Part shown: piece by piece, positions 54,538 through 63,416 of the stretch
Numbering within the stretch: the stretch's first letter is position 1
Layout of the letters: each line of letters opens with the position of its first letter
DNA from: Myxococcales bacterium 68-20
GTDB taxonomy: Bacteria; Myxococcota_A; Polyangia; Polyangiales; Polyangiaceae
Length of the DNA stretch: 64,000 nt
NCBI GenBank assembly: GCA_001899635.1
Contig: MKVQ01000024.1
Coordinates: 1 to 64,000, forward strand
Direction: 5' to 3'
Position numbers and translations under genes: made by a program
The notes under the pieces: generated by a model
The model's database searches: none
What the model was told of the DNA's origin: nothing
What the model saw: the letters and a program-made list of their open reading frames with translations, nothing else

Positions 54538-55434
54538 TCAGTTCGATGGTGACAGCAAAGGACGGAGCCGATCGAGGCTCGTCGCGATCGCCGTTGCCGC
54601 CGCCCTCACCCGGGGGGTCGTGCGAGCCATGCGATGCACGCCCAGCCAGAGGGTTCGCTGTGGACGCACGCCGGGCGTCGTGAGGAGGCGGAGGCCGGGC
54701 GTCGAGTCGCCGAGCACTCGTGGAAGGCAGGCGAGCCCGACGCCGGCCGCCGCCACGGTCGCCATGGGCTCACGACCGTTCATCCGCACCGCCACACGAG
54801 CGTTGCCGACGAGAGGCGGAAGCCAATCGAGATCGACGATCGCGTTCACGTCGTCCGTCATACCGATGAGCACGTGGCCTTCCGCGCGACTTCGGAAATC
54901 TGGCGCCCCGTGGCGCGCCAGGTACGTGTCGGACGCGTAGAGGCCGAACTCCACTTCGGCGACGGCTCGCTGGAAGACCTCCTGCTGTTTGAATCGGGAT
55001 GGCCGTACGGCGAGGTCGGCCTCGCGGCGAGCAAGATTGAGGTGGCGCGCGTCGGCGATGATATCGAGCGTGAGGCCTGGGTTGAGCGCTGCGAACGGCG
55101 CGAGCGCTGGTCCGAGGACCGAGCGCACGAGCCATTCGGACGCCGTGACGCGGATCTTTCCCTCGAGTCCTTCGTCACGGCCGGCGGCGACCGTCTCGGC
55201 GGCAAGGATCTCGTGCTCGATACGCTCGGCATGTGCAAGGAGCCGGCGCCCCGTTGGAGAGAGCGCCCAGCCGGTCGGGGACCGAGTGAAGAGGCGAGCC
55301 CCGAGGCGCTTCTCGAAGGCCGCGATCCGCCGGCCGACGGTCGGCTGCGCGACGCGGAGGGAACGTGCGGCCGCGGACATCGTCCCGTGGCGCGAGAGGG
55401 CGAGGAAGAAGCGGAGGTCGTCCCAGTCGAGCAC
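54538..55434 (-). CDS. LysR-family regulator
   Basis: From the GTG at 55434 the product has 298 residues and begins LDWDDLRFFLALSRHGTMSA, the normal LysR start. The helix-turn-helix is AARSLRVAQPTVGRRIAAFE, followed by RLGARLFTRSPTGWALSPTG. The effector domain has PFAALNPGLTLDIIADA and GLYASDTYLARHG. The divergent HAD-like gene starts 104 bp away, and a perfect inverted repeat in between is a likely binding site. Confidence 0.92.
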   Translation of the reverse strand: MLDWDDLRFFLALSRHGTMSAAARSLRVAQPTVGRRIAAFEKRLGARLFTRSPTGWALSPTGRRLLAHAERIEHEILAAETVAAGRDEGLEGKIRVTASEWLVRSVLGPALAPFAALNPGLTLDIIADARHLNLARREADLAVRPSRFKQQEVFQRAVAEVEFGLYASDTYLARHGAPDFRSRAEGHVLIGMTDDVNAIVDLDWLPPLVGNARVAVRMNGREPMATVAAAGVGLACLPRVLGDSTPGLRLLTTPGVRPQRTLWLGVHRMARTTPRVRAAATAIATSLDRLRPLLSPSN

Positions 55435-55470
55435 TCCATCAGTATAGAGGGGGCGCGCGCGCCGCTCATG

Positions 55471-55499
55471 CGTTCGTGCATGGGCGCTGTGCACGAACG
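55471..55499. promoter_or_regulatory. Candidate LysR binding site
   Basis: CGTTCGTGCA-N9-TGCACGAACG is a perfect 10-bp inverted repeat midway between the divergent lysR and HAD-like genes, the usual position of a LysR recognition site. Confidence 0.65.
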
Positions 55500-55538
55500 T
55501 CGATCGCCCGGGCGGCGTGACGGACGCAAGGTAGACGG

Positions 55539-56330
55539 ATGTCGCGTCGTCGATTCCTCGAGCTAGCGGCCGTGTCGTTCCTCACCGCCGGTTGCCGGGA
55601 GCATCCGCCCGCCACCACCACCACCACCACCACCACCACCGCACGGCGTCGGGAGAAGATCCGTGCGATCGCGTTCGACCTCTTCACGCTGTTCGACCCG
55701 ACGACCGTCGCGCGCGTCGCCGAACGCGTCTTGCCCGGACGTGCCGTCGCCTTCTGTGATACGTGGCGCGTCCGTCAGTTCGAATACAGCTGGATCCACG
55801 CGGCGGCAGGGCAATATCGCGACTTTCGCGCGGTCACGGAGGAAGCTCTCTCCTACGCGGCCGAGGTCCACGACGTCGTGCTCACCGAGGAGGCCCGCGC
55901 CACGTTGCTCTGCGCGTACGAAGAGCTCGACCCATGGCCGGATACCCGGCCTGCGCTGGAAGCCTTCAAGCGCGCTGGACTCGTCCTCGCGCCGCTCGCC
56001 AACTACACCCCGACGATGATCGAGCGACTCCTTCGGCACGGGGGCGTGCGCGACCTCTTCGATCACGTCATCTCCACCGACCGCGCGAGGACGTTCAAGC
56101 CCGACCCACGCGCGTATGCGCTCGGCCCGCAGGTCTTCGGCCTCGCTCGTGAGAGCATCGCGTTCTCCGCCTTCGGAGGCTGGGACGCCGCAGGGGCGCG
56201 TTGGTTCGGGTACCCGACGTTCTGGGTGAACCGGCTCGGCCAGGCGAAGGAGCAGCTCAGGCCGGGGCCGGACGCGACGGGGAGCACGCTCCGCGACCTG
56301 GCGGCATGGATCGAGCGTTCCGGCGCGTGA
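55539..56330 (+). CDS. Exported type II haloacid dehalogenase-like protein
   Basis: The 263-residue protein begins SRRRFLELAAVSFLTAGC, which has both a twin-arginine motif and a lipobox, so Tat-dependent lipoprotein export is likely. A run of nine threonines follows. The HAD core resembles L-2-haloacid dehalogenases: nucleophile D47 in AFDLFTLFD, FKPDPRAYAL with the conserved Lys, and GWDAAGARWFGYPTFWVNR. The usual SNG segment reads ANY and the SSNAWD segment reads AFGGWD, so dehalogenase activity is doubtful. It is divergent from lysR. Confidence 0.75.
   Translation: MSRRRFLELAAVSFLTAGCREHPPATTTTTTTTTARRREKIRAIAFDLFTLFDPTTVARVAERVLPGRAVAFCDTWRVRQFEYSWIHAAAGQYRDFRAVTEEALSYAAEVHDVVLTEEARATLLCAYEELDPWPDTRPALEAFKRAGLVLAPLANYTPTMIERLLRHGGVRDLFDHVISTDRARTFKPDPRAYALGPQVFGLARESIAFSAFGGWDAAGARWFGYPTFWVNRLGQAKEQLRPGPDATGSTLRDLAAWIERSGA
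55614..55640 (+). repeat. (ACC)9 microsatellite
   Basis: Nine ACC codons encode Thr26-Thr34 of the HAD-like protein, between the signal peptide and the catalytic domain. Because the unit is three bases, length changes would alter the linker rather than the frame. Confidence 0.9.
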
Positions 56331-56405
56331 TACGTCGCTCAGGTCCCCGCGGTCCGAGACCTACCGGAACGTGCGACCGAATGAGCTCGGCATGCGCGTC
56401 GCCGC

Positions 56406-57968
56406 TCAGTTCACGACCTTGTGGACGGCCTTCTTCGCGCCAGGCATTCCGACCTCGCCGAGCAAACCCGAAACCGCGTCGACGGCTTGACCGGCGGGAC
56501 CTCCTGCTCCACCCCCTCCTCCGTCGCCGAGCGAGACGTTCGTGAGGGTGGGGGCGTCCTCCACGGAGCTGCCCTCCCATGACGGCGCAGCGCCGAGATG
56601 CCAGACGATGCCTGCGCTCAAGCCCCCGGGGCCGCCTCCGCCGCCGGACCCGCTGGCGCCCCGACCGCCCACACCTCCAGCGCAGGCCCCGGTGCCGGCG
56701 TTGCCTCCAGGCTTCGAGGGCTCGCCGCGACCGCCGCGACCGCCGTCGCCTCCCGCGGAGGTGACGAGCTGGCTCTCGGTGAACCGTGCGCCCGCGTTGA
56801 ACAGGGCTACGGCGATGCTCGCTCCCCCGCCGCGTCCCCCGAGACCACCGGCTCCGCCGCAGCTCCCCGCGCCTCCGCCGTTCCCGTTGACGCCTCGCTC
56901 CGCGTTGTAGCCGCCGCCGCCGCCGCCCTGCCCGGGACGGCCCGCCGCTCCCTGGTTGCTCCTGGCCGGCTCCCACCCCGAGGGCTTGAGCGTCCCGTAG
57001 ACCGCCGCGCTGGTGCCACCCGCCTGCGCCGCGCCGTTCGCGCCCCGCTTGCCCTGATGCGTGGGGGCGCACACGTCGTTCTGGTCATCCTGGCCGCCCT
57101 CGCCGCCGGGCCCGGAGGTGGCAGGTACGGCGAATCCCGATGCGCCCACGGGCGCAGGAGCCGTTCCGCCGTTGCCGCCCCTCGACGCGGTCTGGTCCAC
57201 GCAGGTCACCTGTCCGCCGGAATGACCGTTGCCGGTGAGGTTCGCGGTCGGCGGCTGGTTCGTCGGCGGCTCGGCCATCTCGACGGCCGCGGTGACGCCC
57301 CGCCCAGCGAAGACCTTCACGCGCTTGAAGGTGACATCCTTCACGTTGTCGACGAGCACGCCGATGCTCGAGGTGCCCGCCTCGATCGCGTCGCGGGCGA
57401 CGAAGTCGAAATCCTGAACGGTCGTTGGCTCGGACTGGGCTCGGAGGGTCAACGCGTAGCCCGGGGCGGGCGGCTCCACCTGCGGCTTTCCCCCGGAATA
57501 CGTGAACGAGGTGCAGTCGAGCCCGCCGTAGAGCTTCAACCCGTTCGACTGCTCGTCGAGCACGACGTGCTCGGGGTAGCTGCCCTCGCAGACGTAGACG
57601 CGTCGCTTACCTATCGCGCGCGCTCTCTCGATGCCGCGCGTGATCGTGGCGACGGGGCTCGCCTTTGTGCCGTCGCGCGCGTCGTCCCCGGCCGTCGCCG
57701 AGACGAATACGCCGAGCGAGTCGGCGATGAGGCACGGTTCGTCCTTGGGATCTTTCGTGGCATTGCACCCCGGCGGGATCTGCTCGGCGGGGAGGCCGCC
57801 GTCCGGAAGCATCCCAGGAGGAAGCGGCGGACCGCCGTCCCCGAGCGCCGTCGGTCCTCCCACGGCAGCAGGCTCGTCTCCCACACACGCGCCGGACGCT
57901 GGGACCAGCACGAGGACGAGTAGCGCGACACCGGCGATCGACCTAGAAGTCACGGTGGAAGGACGCAT
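56406..57968 (-). CDS. Secreted DUF1565-like, glycine-rich protein
   Basis: ATG 57968 with GGTGGAG upstream gives a 520-residue product with a signal peptide (AGVALLVLVLVPASGAC). After an acidic Pro/Gly linker, FVSATAGDDARDGTKASPVA and TITRGIERARAIGKRRVYVC match the start of the DUF1565 beta-helix domain. The C-terminal half is glycine-rich (GGGGGGYNAERGVNGNGGG, GDGGRGGRGEPSKPGGNAG), similar in style to the glycine-rich part of the EGF protein. Likely a surface or matrix protein; function unknown. Confidence 0.7.
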   Translation of the reverse strand: MRPSTVTSRSIAGVALLVLVLVPASGACVGDEPAAVGGPTALGDGGPPLPPGMLPDGGLPAEQIPPGCNATKDPKDEPCLIADSLGVFVSATAGDDARDGTKASPVATITRGIERARAIGKRRVYVCEGSYPEHVVLDEQSNGLKLYGGLDCTSFTYSGGKPQVEPPAPGYALTLRAQSEPTTVQDFDFVARDAIEAGTSSIGVLVDNVKDVTFKRVKVFAGRGVTAAVEMAEPPTNQPPTANLTGNGHSGGQVTCVDQTASRGGNGGTAPAPVGASGFAVPATSGPGGEGGQDDQNDVCAPTHQGKRGANGAAQAGGTSAAVYGTLKPSGWEPARSNQGAAGRPGQGGGGGGYNAERGVNGNGGGAGSCGGAGGLGGRGGGASIAVALFNAGARFTESQLVTSAGGDGGRGGRGEPSKPGGNAGTGACAGGVGGRGASGSGGGGGPGGLSAGIVWHLGAAPSWEGSSVEDAPTLTNVSLGDGGGGGAGGPAGQAVDAVSGLLGEVGMPGAKKAVHKVVN

Positions 57969-58157
57969 GGCAAGCTCCACCGAAAGGGTAGAGGACTTCG
58001 CCGAGCGACGCCAAGCGCCGCGCGTCCGCCCGCCGTAAGCCAGCGATCCGCTTACCTGGACGACGAAGGCGGGATCGTCGGCGGGCGAGTCGCGAGCCCG
58101 CTCCCCACCTCTGCGATCTACACGAAGGTCTCGTTGCCATTTGGCTCGCTTCGCCGC

Positions 58158-58345
58158 TCAGAACGTGCCGGCGACGCCGAACGGGCCCGCGATCCAGCGC
58201 GGCGACCACTTCGCCGACGTCGATCCCGCGCGCGCCTTGGGCGCTTCGACGTTCGGGGTGAGCAGGCCGCAGACGAGGACAGCGGCGCCGACTCCGGCGA
58301 CGACGAACGCCACCGTCGACACGGTGCCGAGCGTCTCGCCGTGCT
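58158..58345 (-). pseudogene. C-terminal remnant of a membrane protein
   Basis: Reading leftwards, the frame gives one membrane helix (TVAFVVAGVGAAVLVCGLLT) and a tail (APKARAGSTSAKWSPRWIAG, ending VAGTF) that resembles the C-terminus of TPR or PEGA-type myxobacterial membrane proteins. There is no start codon or N-terminal domain; at about 58346 it abuts the hutH remnant on the other strand. Confidence 0.5.
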
Positions 58346-58346
58346 C

Positions 58347-58461
58347 GCGAAGGTGCGCGGGCGATCGTTTATTCTACGGCGACATCGAGGCGGTCTCCAC
58401 GCTGCTGGTGGAGAGCGAGCTCGCGCGGGCGGTCGAGCGCGCCGTCGGCCCCCTCGTCTGA
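58347..58461 (+). pseudogene. 3' remnant of a hutH paralogue
   Basis: The translated end YGDIEAVSTLLVESELARAV, then ERAVGPLV, matches the HutH C-terminus at 36112-36189 ([28 protein letters not shown]). DNA similarity starts at GCTCGCGAAGGTGCGCG, skips about 20 bp relative to hutH, and continues 15 bp past the stop codon. Only about the last 35 codons survive. Confidence 0.75.
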
Positions 58462-58471
58462 AGGGGCCCGA

Positions 58472-58513
58472 ACCAAAACGAGGTCGCGCGTGATCGCGCG
58501 GCCTCGTTTTGGT
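58472..58513. terminator. Bidirectional intrinsic terminator
   Basis: ACCAAAACGAGG-T-CGCGCG (58472-58490) pairs with CGCGCG-G-CCTCGTTTTGGT (58495-58513) around a TGAT loop, a 19-bp stem with one G-U pair. A-rich and T-rich flanks on both sides of the GC core make it a two-way terminator. It touches the stop of the minus-strand gene at 58513 and follows the hutH remnant. Confidence 0.85.
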
Positions 58514-60534
58514 CATTCGGTGACGGCGCCGCGCTGCTTCGCGCGCTCGGGGGCACGGTCGCCGAGGCGCTCGACGATCTGCGCGTAACGCCGCTGAGCG
58601 CCGGCGCGGTTTCCGAGATCCCACTCCGTGTCGGCGAGTCCGAGCATCGCGGGGCCGTAGGTTGGGCTCGTGGCGAGCGCACGCTCGTAGCTCGCCTTCG
58701 CCGCTGAAAGATCCCCCTGCGCTCGCGCGACGTCGCCGAGACCGCCGTTCGCCTCGACGTTGCCGGGGTTCTGGCGGAGGACGCGCGCGTAGAGATCGCG
58801 CGCCGTCGCATAGTCGCCGCTGCGTCGCGCGCTTCCCGCGCGATCGAGCATGTCGGACATCGACGTCCCGCTCTCGCTGGCGGCAGGCTTCTTCTCGGCG
58901 GGCGCCGGAGCCGGGGCCGTGTCGGTGCCCGCGGTCGTCGTGACTGCCTTCTTCCCGGCCGTCTTGGTCGTGGTCGCAGTGGCCACGATGGCGGTGGTCA
59001 CAGTGGCGGTGGTGGCCGTGGTGGTCGCCGGCGGCGACGTCGTCGTGGTCGAGACGGTCATGGTGTCCGCCGGCGCGCTCGTCGCGGCGTTCGTCGCTTC
59101 GACCGTCGGATTGGGCGGTGCGGTCGTCTCCTTCGTCGCCGGCGTCTCGATCGTCGCGACGGGCTGCGGCGGGGCCGGCGGCTGATCCGAGCTCGCGGCC
59201 ATCATGCGCCAGATCACGACGGTGCCCCCGATGATCGCGAGCGAGGGAAGGACCCACCCGCGCTTCGGCTCCTCCTCGGCGACAGCCGCGCGGGCGGAGG
59301 CGATCGGCTTGCGGTCGTCTCTCGACGACGCCGCGTTCTTCTTCGTCGACGTGGGCGTCGGCTTCGCGGTGTCGGCCTTCTTGCCGTCCGTCTTCTTCGC
59401 GTCGGCCTTCTTCGCGTCGGACTTCGACGACTTGGTGTCGGACTTCGACGTCGCGCCGCTCTTCGCCGCCAGCGTGTCGCCGGGGACGCTCTCCGCCTTC
59501 TCTTCCACCGTGATTGTCGGAGGTGGAGCGGCGTCGCCTTGCTTCGTCGGCGGCAGCGTCTTGAGTGCACCGCGTGCGGGCGGCGCTGGAGTCGAGTCGA
59601 CCGCGTTCGTGCTGTCCTCCGCGGGGGGGACCAGCACGACGACGTCCTTCAACGAGACGATCTCGGGCGCGCTCTCCTTGTCCTGGATCTGGAAGGCGTC
59701 GCGGAGCGAGAGCGGTGCGGGCTCGTCGTCGATGGTCACCCGCCGCCAGGGCCTGGTCTCGTCGATGTCGTCGGGGATGCCATCGCGGCGTGGGAGCGGG
59801 AGCGGGAGCGGGACCGGGAGCGGGACCGGCTTGCCGTCAGCGTCCAAGCGCCGCCAGGGCCTGGTCTCGTCGACGTCATCGGGGATGACATCGCGGAGCG
59901 AGAGCGGGGCCGTCTCGACGTCGTCGGGGATGGCATCGCGGAGCGAGAGCGGTGCGGGTTCGTCGTCGACTAGCGAGGCATCCATCTCGTCGAGGCTCTC
60001 GGGTGCCTTCTCCGTGCCGGCGCCTGCCTTCTTGTCCGTCTTCACGGGCGCCCACTCGGGCCCTTTGCCCTTGGCGAGCGACTTCGCGAGGCTCTCGGCG
60101 CCGAGCGCCTTGGCGGCGAGCAGCTGCGGGTCGCTGTCGGCCTCGGCGAGCGTGAGCGTCGGCAGCGCCGGCGTCGGCGTGACGTCGAGCAGCGCGCTGG
60201 CCGACGGCCGCTTCTCGTCAGGTGCGCTCGAGCTCTTCGCAGCAGGCTCCGCAACGCTCGCGCTTGCTCCCTCCTTCGGCGCCGGCGGACGCCGCGACTC
60301 GACGAGCTTGTCCCACGAGCCGAAGGTCATCACCTTTCCGTCCGGCCCGATCACCGTCCACTTGCCCGCCTGCTCCGTGGGAGCGGGCGTGATCGCGACC
60401 TCACGGATGTGGCCACATGCGTTGCATCGTACGCGTGGCTCCCCCCCGTCCTCGGGAACCTGCACGGCATAGAAGCCGTGGCACCGCTCGCAGGTCAGCA
60501 AATCGTCGGGTGCCCCCTCAGTCGTCCCAGTCAT
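58513..60534 (-). CDS. Zinc-ribbon, single-pass membrane protein with C-terminal TPRs
   Basis: The 673-residue protein opens with a zinc ribbon (C15-x2-C18 ... C37-x2-C40 in LTCERCHGF and RVRCNACGH) of the MJ0042 type. A long low-complexity region includes repeats (PLSLRDAIPDDV, PLSLRDVIPDDVDETRPWRR). One membrane helix lies near 422-441 (WVLPSLAIIGGTVVIW), then a Thr/Ala/Pro linker and TPR units (ARRSGDYATARDLYARVLRQ, GDLSAAKASYERALATSPTY). This arrangement is common in myxobacteria; function unknown. Confidence 0.75.
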   Translation of the reverse strand: MTGTTEGAPDDLLTCERCHGFYAVQVPEDGGEPRVRCNACGHIREVAITPAPTEQAGKWTVIGPDGKVMTFGSWDKLVESRRPPAPKEGASASVAEPAAKSSSAPDEKRPSASALLDVTPTPALPTLTLAEADSDPQLLAAKALGAESLAKSLAKGKGPEWAPVKTDKKAGAGTEKAPESLDEMDASLVDDEPAPLSLRDAIPDDVETAPLSLRDVIPDDVDETRPWRRLDADGKPVPLPVPLPLPLPRRDGIPDDIDETRPWRRVTIDDEPAPLSLRDAFQIQDKESAPEIVSLKDVVVLVPPAEDSTNAVDSTPAPPARGALKTLPPTKQGDAAPPPTITVEEKAESVPGDTLAAKSGATSKSDTKSSKSDAKKADAKKTDGKKADTAKPTPTSTKKNAASSRDDRKPIASARAAVAEEEPKRGWVLPSLAIIGGTVVIWRMMAASSDQPPAPPQPVATIETPATKETTAPPNPTVEATNAATSAPADTMTVSTTTTSPPATTTATTATVTTAIVATATTTKTAGKKAVTTTAGTDTAPAPAPAEKKPAASESGTSMSDMLDRAGSARRSGDYATARDLYARVLRQNPGNVEANGGLGDVARAQGDLSAAKASYERALATSPTYGPAMLGLADTEWDLGNRAGAQRRYAQIVERLGDRAPERAKQRGAVTE

Positions 60535-60670
60535 GTGCGAATCGTACCGAGAATTTCGGCGCTCTCGGAAGTCTTCGGGCGGGCGAGACGGTCTGGTGCC
60601 TCCGGCGAAGACCATCGCGCCGCCCCGACCGGCACGCCGCGACGACCGGCGCAGGGGCGGAGCTCCGGCT

Positions 60671-60907
60671 ACGCACGTCACGGACGCGGACCACGACTGG
60701 CGGAATGGCTCGGGCGAGCACTCGAATCTGCCGTGCATGGATTGCCAGCGCCTGCTTTGCATCGCGATGAGCGAATGCGAACATCAGACCTGGCTCTGCA
60801 AGGACGACGACGAGCCCGAGCAGCTCACCCAGGACGATTGGGCACTGGACGCGAACGGCAGCATCACGCCCTCGGCCCGTCTCGACCTGGAAAGGAAGAT
60901 GATGTGA
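60671..60907 (+). pseudogene. 3' remnant of an unknown gene at the cassette's left edge
   Basis: An open frame ends here with a coherent, Cys/Asp-rich C-terminus (LPCMDCQRLLCIAMSECEHQ, then TWLCKDDDEPEQLTQDDWAL, ending LDLERKMM) but has no plausible start; upstream sequence is the promoter side of the zinc-ribbon gene. The next gene starts 43 bp later. The order suggests the tail of a gene that was once expressed with the downstream protein, possibly a toxin or effector; that role is inference. Confidence 0.45.
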
Positions 60908-60950
60908 GCTTCGCGCGGTCTTCATCTCCTTCCATCGGATCCTCCTCTCC

Positions 60951-61694
60951 ATGTTGAATCGCCCCGCCCACATCCCCGCCGCCGTCACCCAGGCCCCGCT
61001 CACCTTCCCCTGGAGCAACGAGATCTCGCTGCGTCTCGACAACTTCGACGCAGTGCCGCCGCGACTGGGGAGGGCGCTGGCGAAGGTCGACTACAAGGGC
61101 AAGATGGCCCTCGCCCTGGGCTGCCTGGAATGGGTGGTCTGGCGCCTGTCGGGCTGGACCGATGTGCAGGACCCGCTGCAGCGGATCGAAGCGGCCTGGG
61201 CCTCTCAGGTGTCCGTGGCCTATGCACGCAGCCTGGACCTCGAGAGCGTGCGCGACGACCTCACCGCGCCCGGCGACCCCGCCGGGCCGCTTCAGGAGGC
61301 GCTGATCCGCCTGGAGATGCTGCACCTGATGTACCGCAAGGGTAAGCCGGAGATGACCGTCCAGGCCGGCCTCTGCGCGCTGCTGGCCTTCCATGTGTTG
61401 CCGCCCGACAGCGGCTTCGAGGCCTGGCTGGAGAAGGCGCTGGTCGCGATGGCCGACACCGATCCCTGCGGTCCCGACTTCGACCGCCGCGCCAGCCGCT
61501 TCGACTACAGCGGCGAAGCGGCGGTGCCCCGCGCCTGGCTCGATGACCTGAGCGTGCCGCGCGATCCGGCGGCCGCGCCCGCGGACTGGAACGCCTTCTT
61601 CACGGCCGCCGATCCCGCGCGCAATCCGTTCCTCGTGCCCGCCGACGAGATGCGCGCGCAGGGCTTCGTCGGCGAGCCCTACGTCTTTTCCTGA
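60951..61694 (+). CDS. Unknown-family protein, copy 1 (possible immunity protein)
   Basis: The 247-residue soluble protein (PLTFPWSNEISLRLDNFDAV, KGKMALALGCLEWVVWRLSG, NPFLVPADEMRAQGFVGEPY) has no recognised domain. Leucine is encoded mainly by CTG, unlike the CTC-rich host genes around it. Copy 2 at 62677-63456 is nearly identical, and the protein at 61751-62524 is a distant member of the same family. Tandem divergent paralogues after gene 3' remnants resemble immunity-gene arrays, but no toxin is identified. Confidence 0.75.
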   Translation: MLNRPAHIPAAVTQAPLTFPWSNEISLRLDNFDAVPPRLGRALAKVDYKGKMALALGCLEWVVWRLSGWTDVQDPLQRIEAAWASQVSVAYARSLDLESVRDDLTAPGDPAGPLQEALIRLEMLHLMYRKGKPEMTVQAGLCALLAFHVLPPDSGFEAWLEKALVAMADTDPCGPDFDRRASRFDYSGEAAVPRAWLDDLSVPRDPAAAPADWNAFFTAADPARNPFLVPADEMRAQGFVGEPYVFS

Positions 61695-61750
61695 TGTTTC
61701 ACCGCGCGCCCCGTGGGACCGGGCGCACGAAGCCCTGACCCGACCTTGCC

Positions 61751-62524
61751 ATGAGCCACCCGCTCCATTCGTTCGCCGACCTGAACGGCTATGACCGCGG
61801 AGGAATTCGCTACCTCTGGAGCGACGCCCGCGCGAGCAAGGACTTCGCCTGGTCGACGGACGAGGTGGAATCCCTCGCGGTCCGGGCGGCGCCCGCCAGC
61901 CTGCGATCGCGACTGGGCCTGTGCGTCGCGCTCTACGAGGTGGTGGTGGCCCGGCTGCGGGAGCTGCACGACGATCCCTATCCCGCCCTGGTCGTTGAAT
62001 CGGCCTGGCTGAGCCTGGCCGATCGCCGCTACCTGGAGTTCGACGAGCGGGCTCGCGGCGACTGGCTCGGGCCGGTCCGCGGGCCGCTCTGGTGCGGCTT
62101 CACCTGGCTGACGCCGGCGCTGCACGAGGCGGATGACTCGCCATCGGAATGGGAGTCGGCATTCGTGTATCTGGCGCGGCTTGCCCACCATCTGCTGCCC
62201 GAGGCCGCTCATGCCGCCTACCGCGCCTGGCTGGAGGGCTGCATCGACCGGATCGTCCTGCATCATCCGGCGCCGGTCGTGCGACCGACCGAGGACCTCT
62301 TTGGTCGATGGACGGAATGGCGGCGCGGCCCCTATGTCACCGCGGCCTGCTTCGATCTCAGGACGCCCTACGATCCCACCGCCGAGCATGACCGGCTGGA
62401 GCACCTGCTGCAGTCCGCGGACATCGCCGAGAACCCGCTGCTGAAATCACCCGCGGCGCTGGAGGAGGAAGGGTTGGACCATCCCTATCAGGCACTGCCG
62501 CCTTACGACGGATTGAAAGGCTGA
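61751..62524 (+). CDS. Unknown-family protein, divergent member
   Basis: The 257-residue protein (GIRYLWSDARASKDFAWSTD, LGLCVALYEVVVARLRELHD, FVYLARLAHHLLPEAAHAAY) shares a helical pattern and the ending ENPLLKSPAALEEEGLDHPY with its neighbours' NPFLVPADEMRAQGF ending, so all three belong to one family. CTG-rich codon use matches copy 1. ATG 61751 follows copy 1 by 56 bp. Function unknown. Confidence 0.7.
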   Translation: MSHPLHSFADLNGYDRGGIRYLWSDARASKDFAWSTDEVESLAVRAAPASLRSRLGLCVALYEVVVARLRELHDDPYPALVVESAWLSLADRRYLEFDERARGDWLGPVRGPLWCGFTWLTPALHEADDSPSEWESAFVYLARLAHHLLPEAAHAAYRAWLEGCIDRIVLHHPAPVVRPTEDLFGRWTEWRRGPYVTAACFDLRTPYDPTAEHDRLEHLLQSADIAENPLLKSPAALEEEGLDHPYQALPPYDGLKG

Positions 62525-62624
62525 GTGGCGTCTGCTCGAGGGCGTCGCCGACACGCTCGACGCGGCGAGGCGTGCGCTCAACCGTCAGCGCTGGTGGGTC
62601 AGAGCTTGTGATCTGCAAATATAG
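62517..62624 (+). pseudogene. Short 3' remnant before copy 2
   Basis: A 35-codon open stretch reads KAEWRLLEGVADTLDAARRA, LNRQRWWVRACDLQI and stop, with coding-like composition and no start. It holds the same position relative to copy 2 as the fragment at 60671-60907 does to copy 1, yet differs in sequence, as expected if different upstream genes were fused to the same downstream gene. Confidence 0.4.
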
Positions 62625-62625
62625 T

Positions 62626-63416
62626 TGATGTGAGCCTCGCGCCGTCTTCATCTCCTTCGTTCGGATCCTCCTCCCCATGTTGAATCGCCCCGCCCACATC
62701 CCCGCCGCCGTCACCCAGGCCCCGCTCACCTTCTCCTGGAGCAACGAGATCGCGCTGCGTCTCGACGACTTCGACGCAGTGCCGCCGCGACTGGGGAACG
62801 CGCTGGAGAAGGTCAACTACAAGGGCAAGATGGCCCTCGCCCTGGGCTGCCTGGAATGGGTGGTCTGGCGTCTGTCGGGCTTGACCGATGTGCAGGACGC
62901 GCTGCAGCGGATCGAAGCCGGCTGGGCCTCTCAGGTGTCCGTGGCCTATGCGCGCAGCCTGAACCTCGCGAGCGTGCGCGACGAACTCACCGCGCCCGGC
63001 GACCCGGCCCGCCCGCTGCAGACCGCGCTGATCCGCCTGGAGATGCTGCAGCTGATCTACCGCAAGGGCAAGACGCAGATGATCTCCATGTCCGGCCGCT
63101 GCGCGCTGCTGGCCTTCCATGTGCTGCCGCCCGACAGTGGCTTCGAGGCCTGGCTGGAGAAGGCGCTGGTCGCGATGGCCGTCACCGATCTCTGCGGTCC
63201 CGACTACGACCGCCGCGCCCGCAGCTTCGACTACAGCGGCGAAGCGGCGGTGCCCCGCGCCTGGCTCGATGACCTGAGCGTGCCGCGCGACCCGGCGGCC
63301 GCGGCCGCCGACTGGAACGCCTTTTTCACGGCCGCCGATCCCGCGAGCAATCCGTTCCTCGTGCCCGCCGACGAGATGCGCGCGCAGGGCTTCCCCGGCG
63401 AGCCCTACGTTTTTGA
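62626..63416 (+). repeat. Second copy of a 0.79-kb duplication
   Basis: Sequence 60900-61690 recurs at 62626-63416 with a constant offset of 1726 bp and no visible indels, including the 40-bp leader before the start codon (TGATGTGAGC...CATCTCC). Copy 2 diverges after the codons for GEPYV, where the stop is replaced by a 15-residue extension. Confidence 0.9.

Noticed and set aside
60640-60690. Attachment-site duplicate of the tRNA-Leu 3' end at the far side of the cassette
   Set aside because: Only a short GGGGC/GGCTAC resemblance exists, too little for an att repeat.
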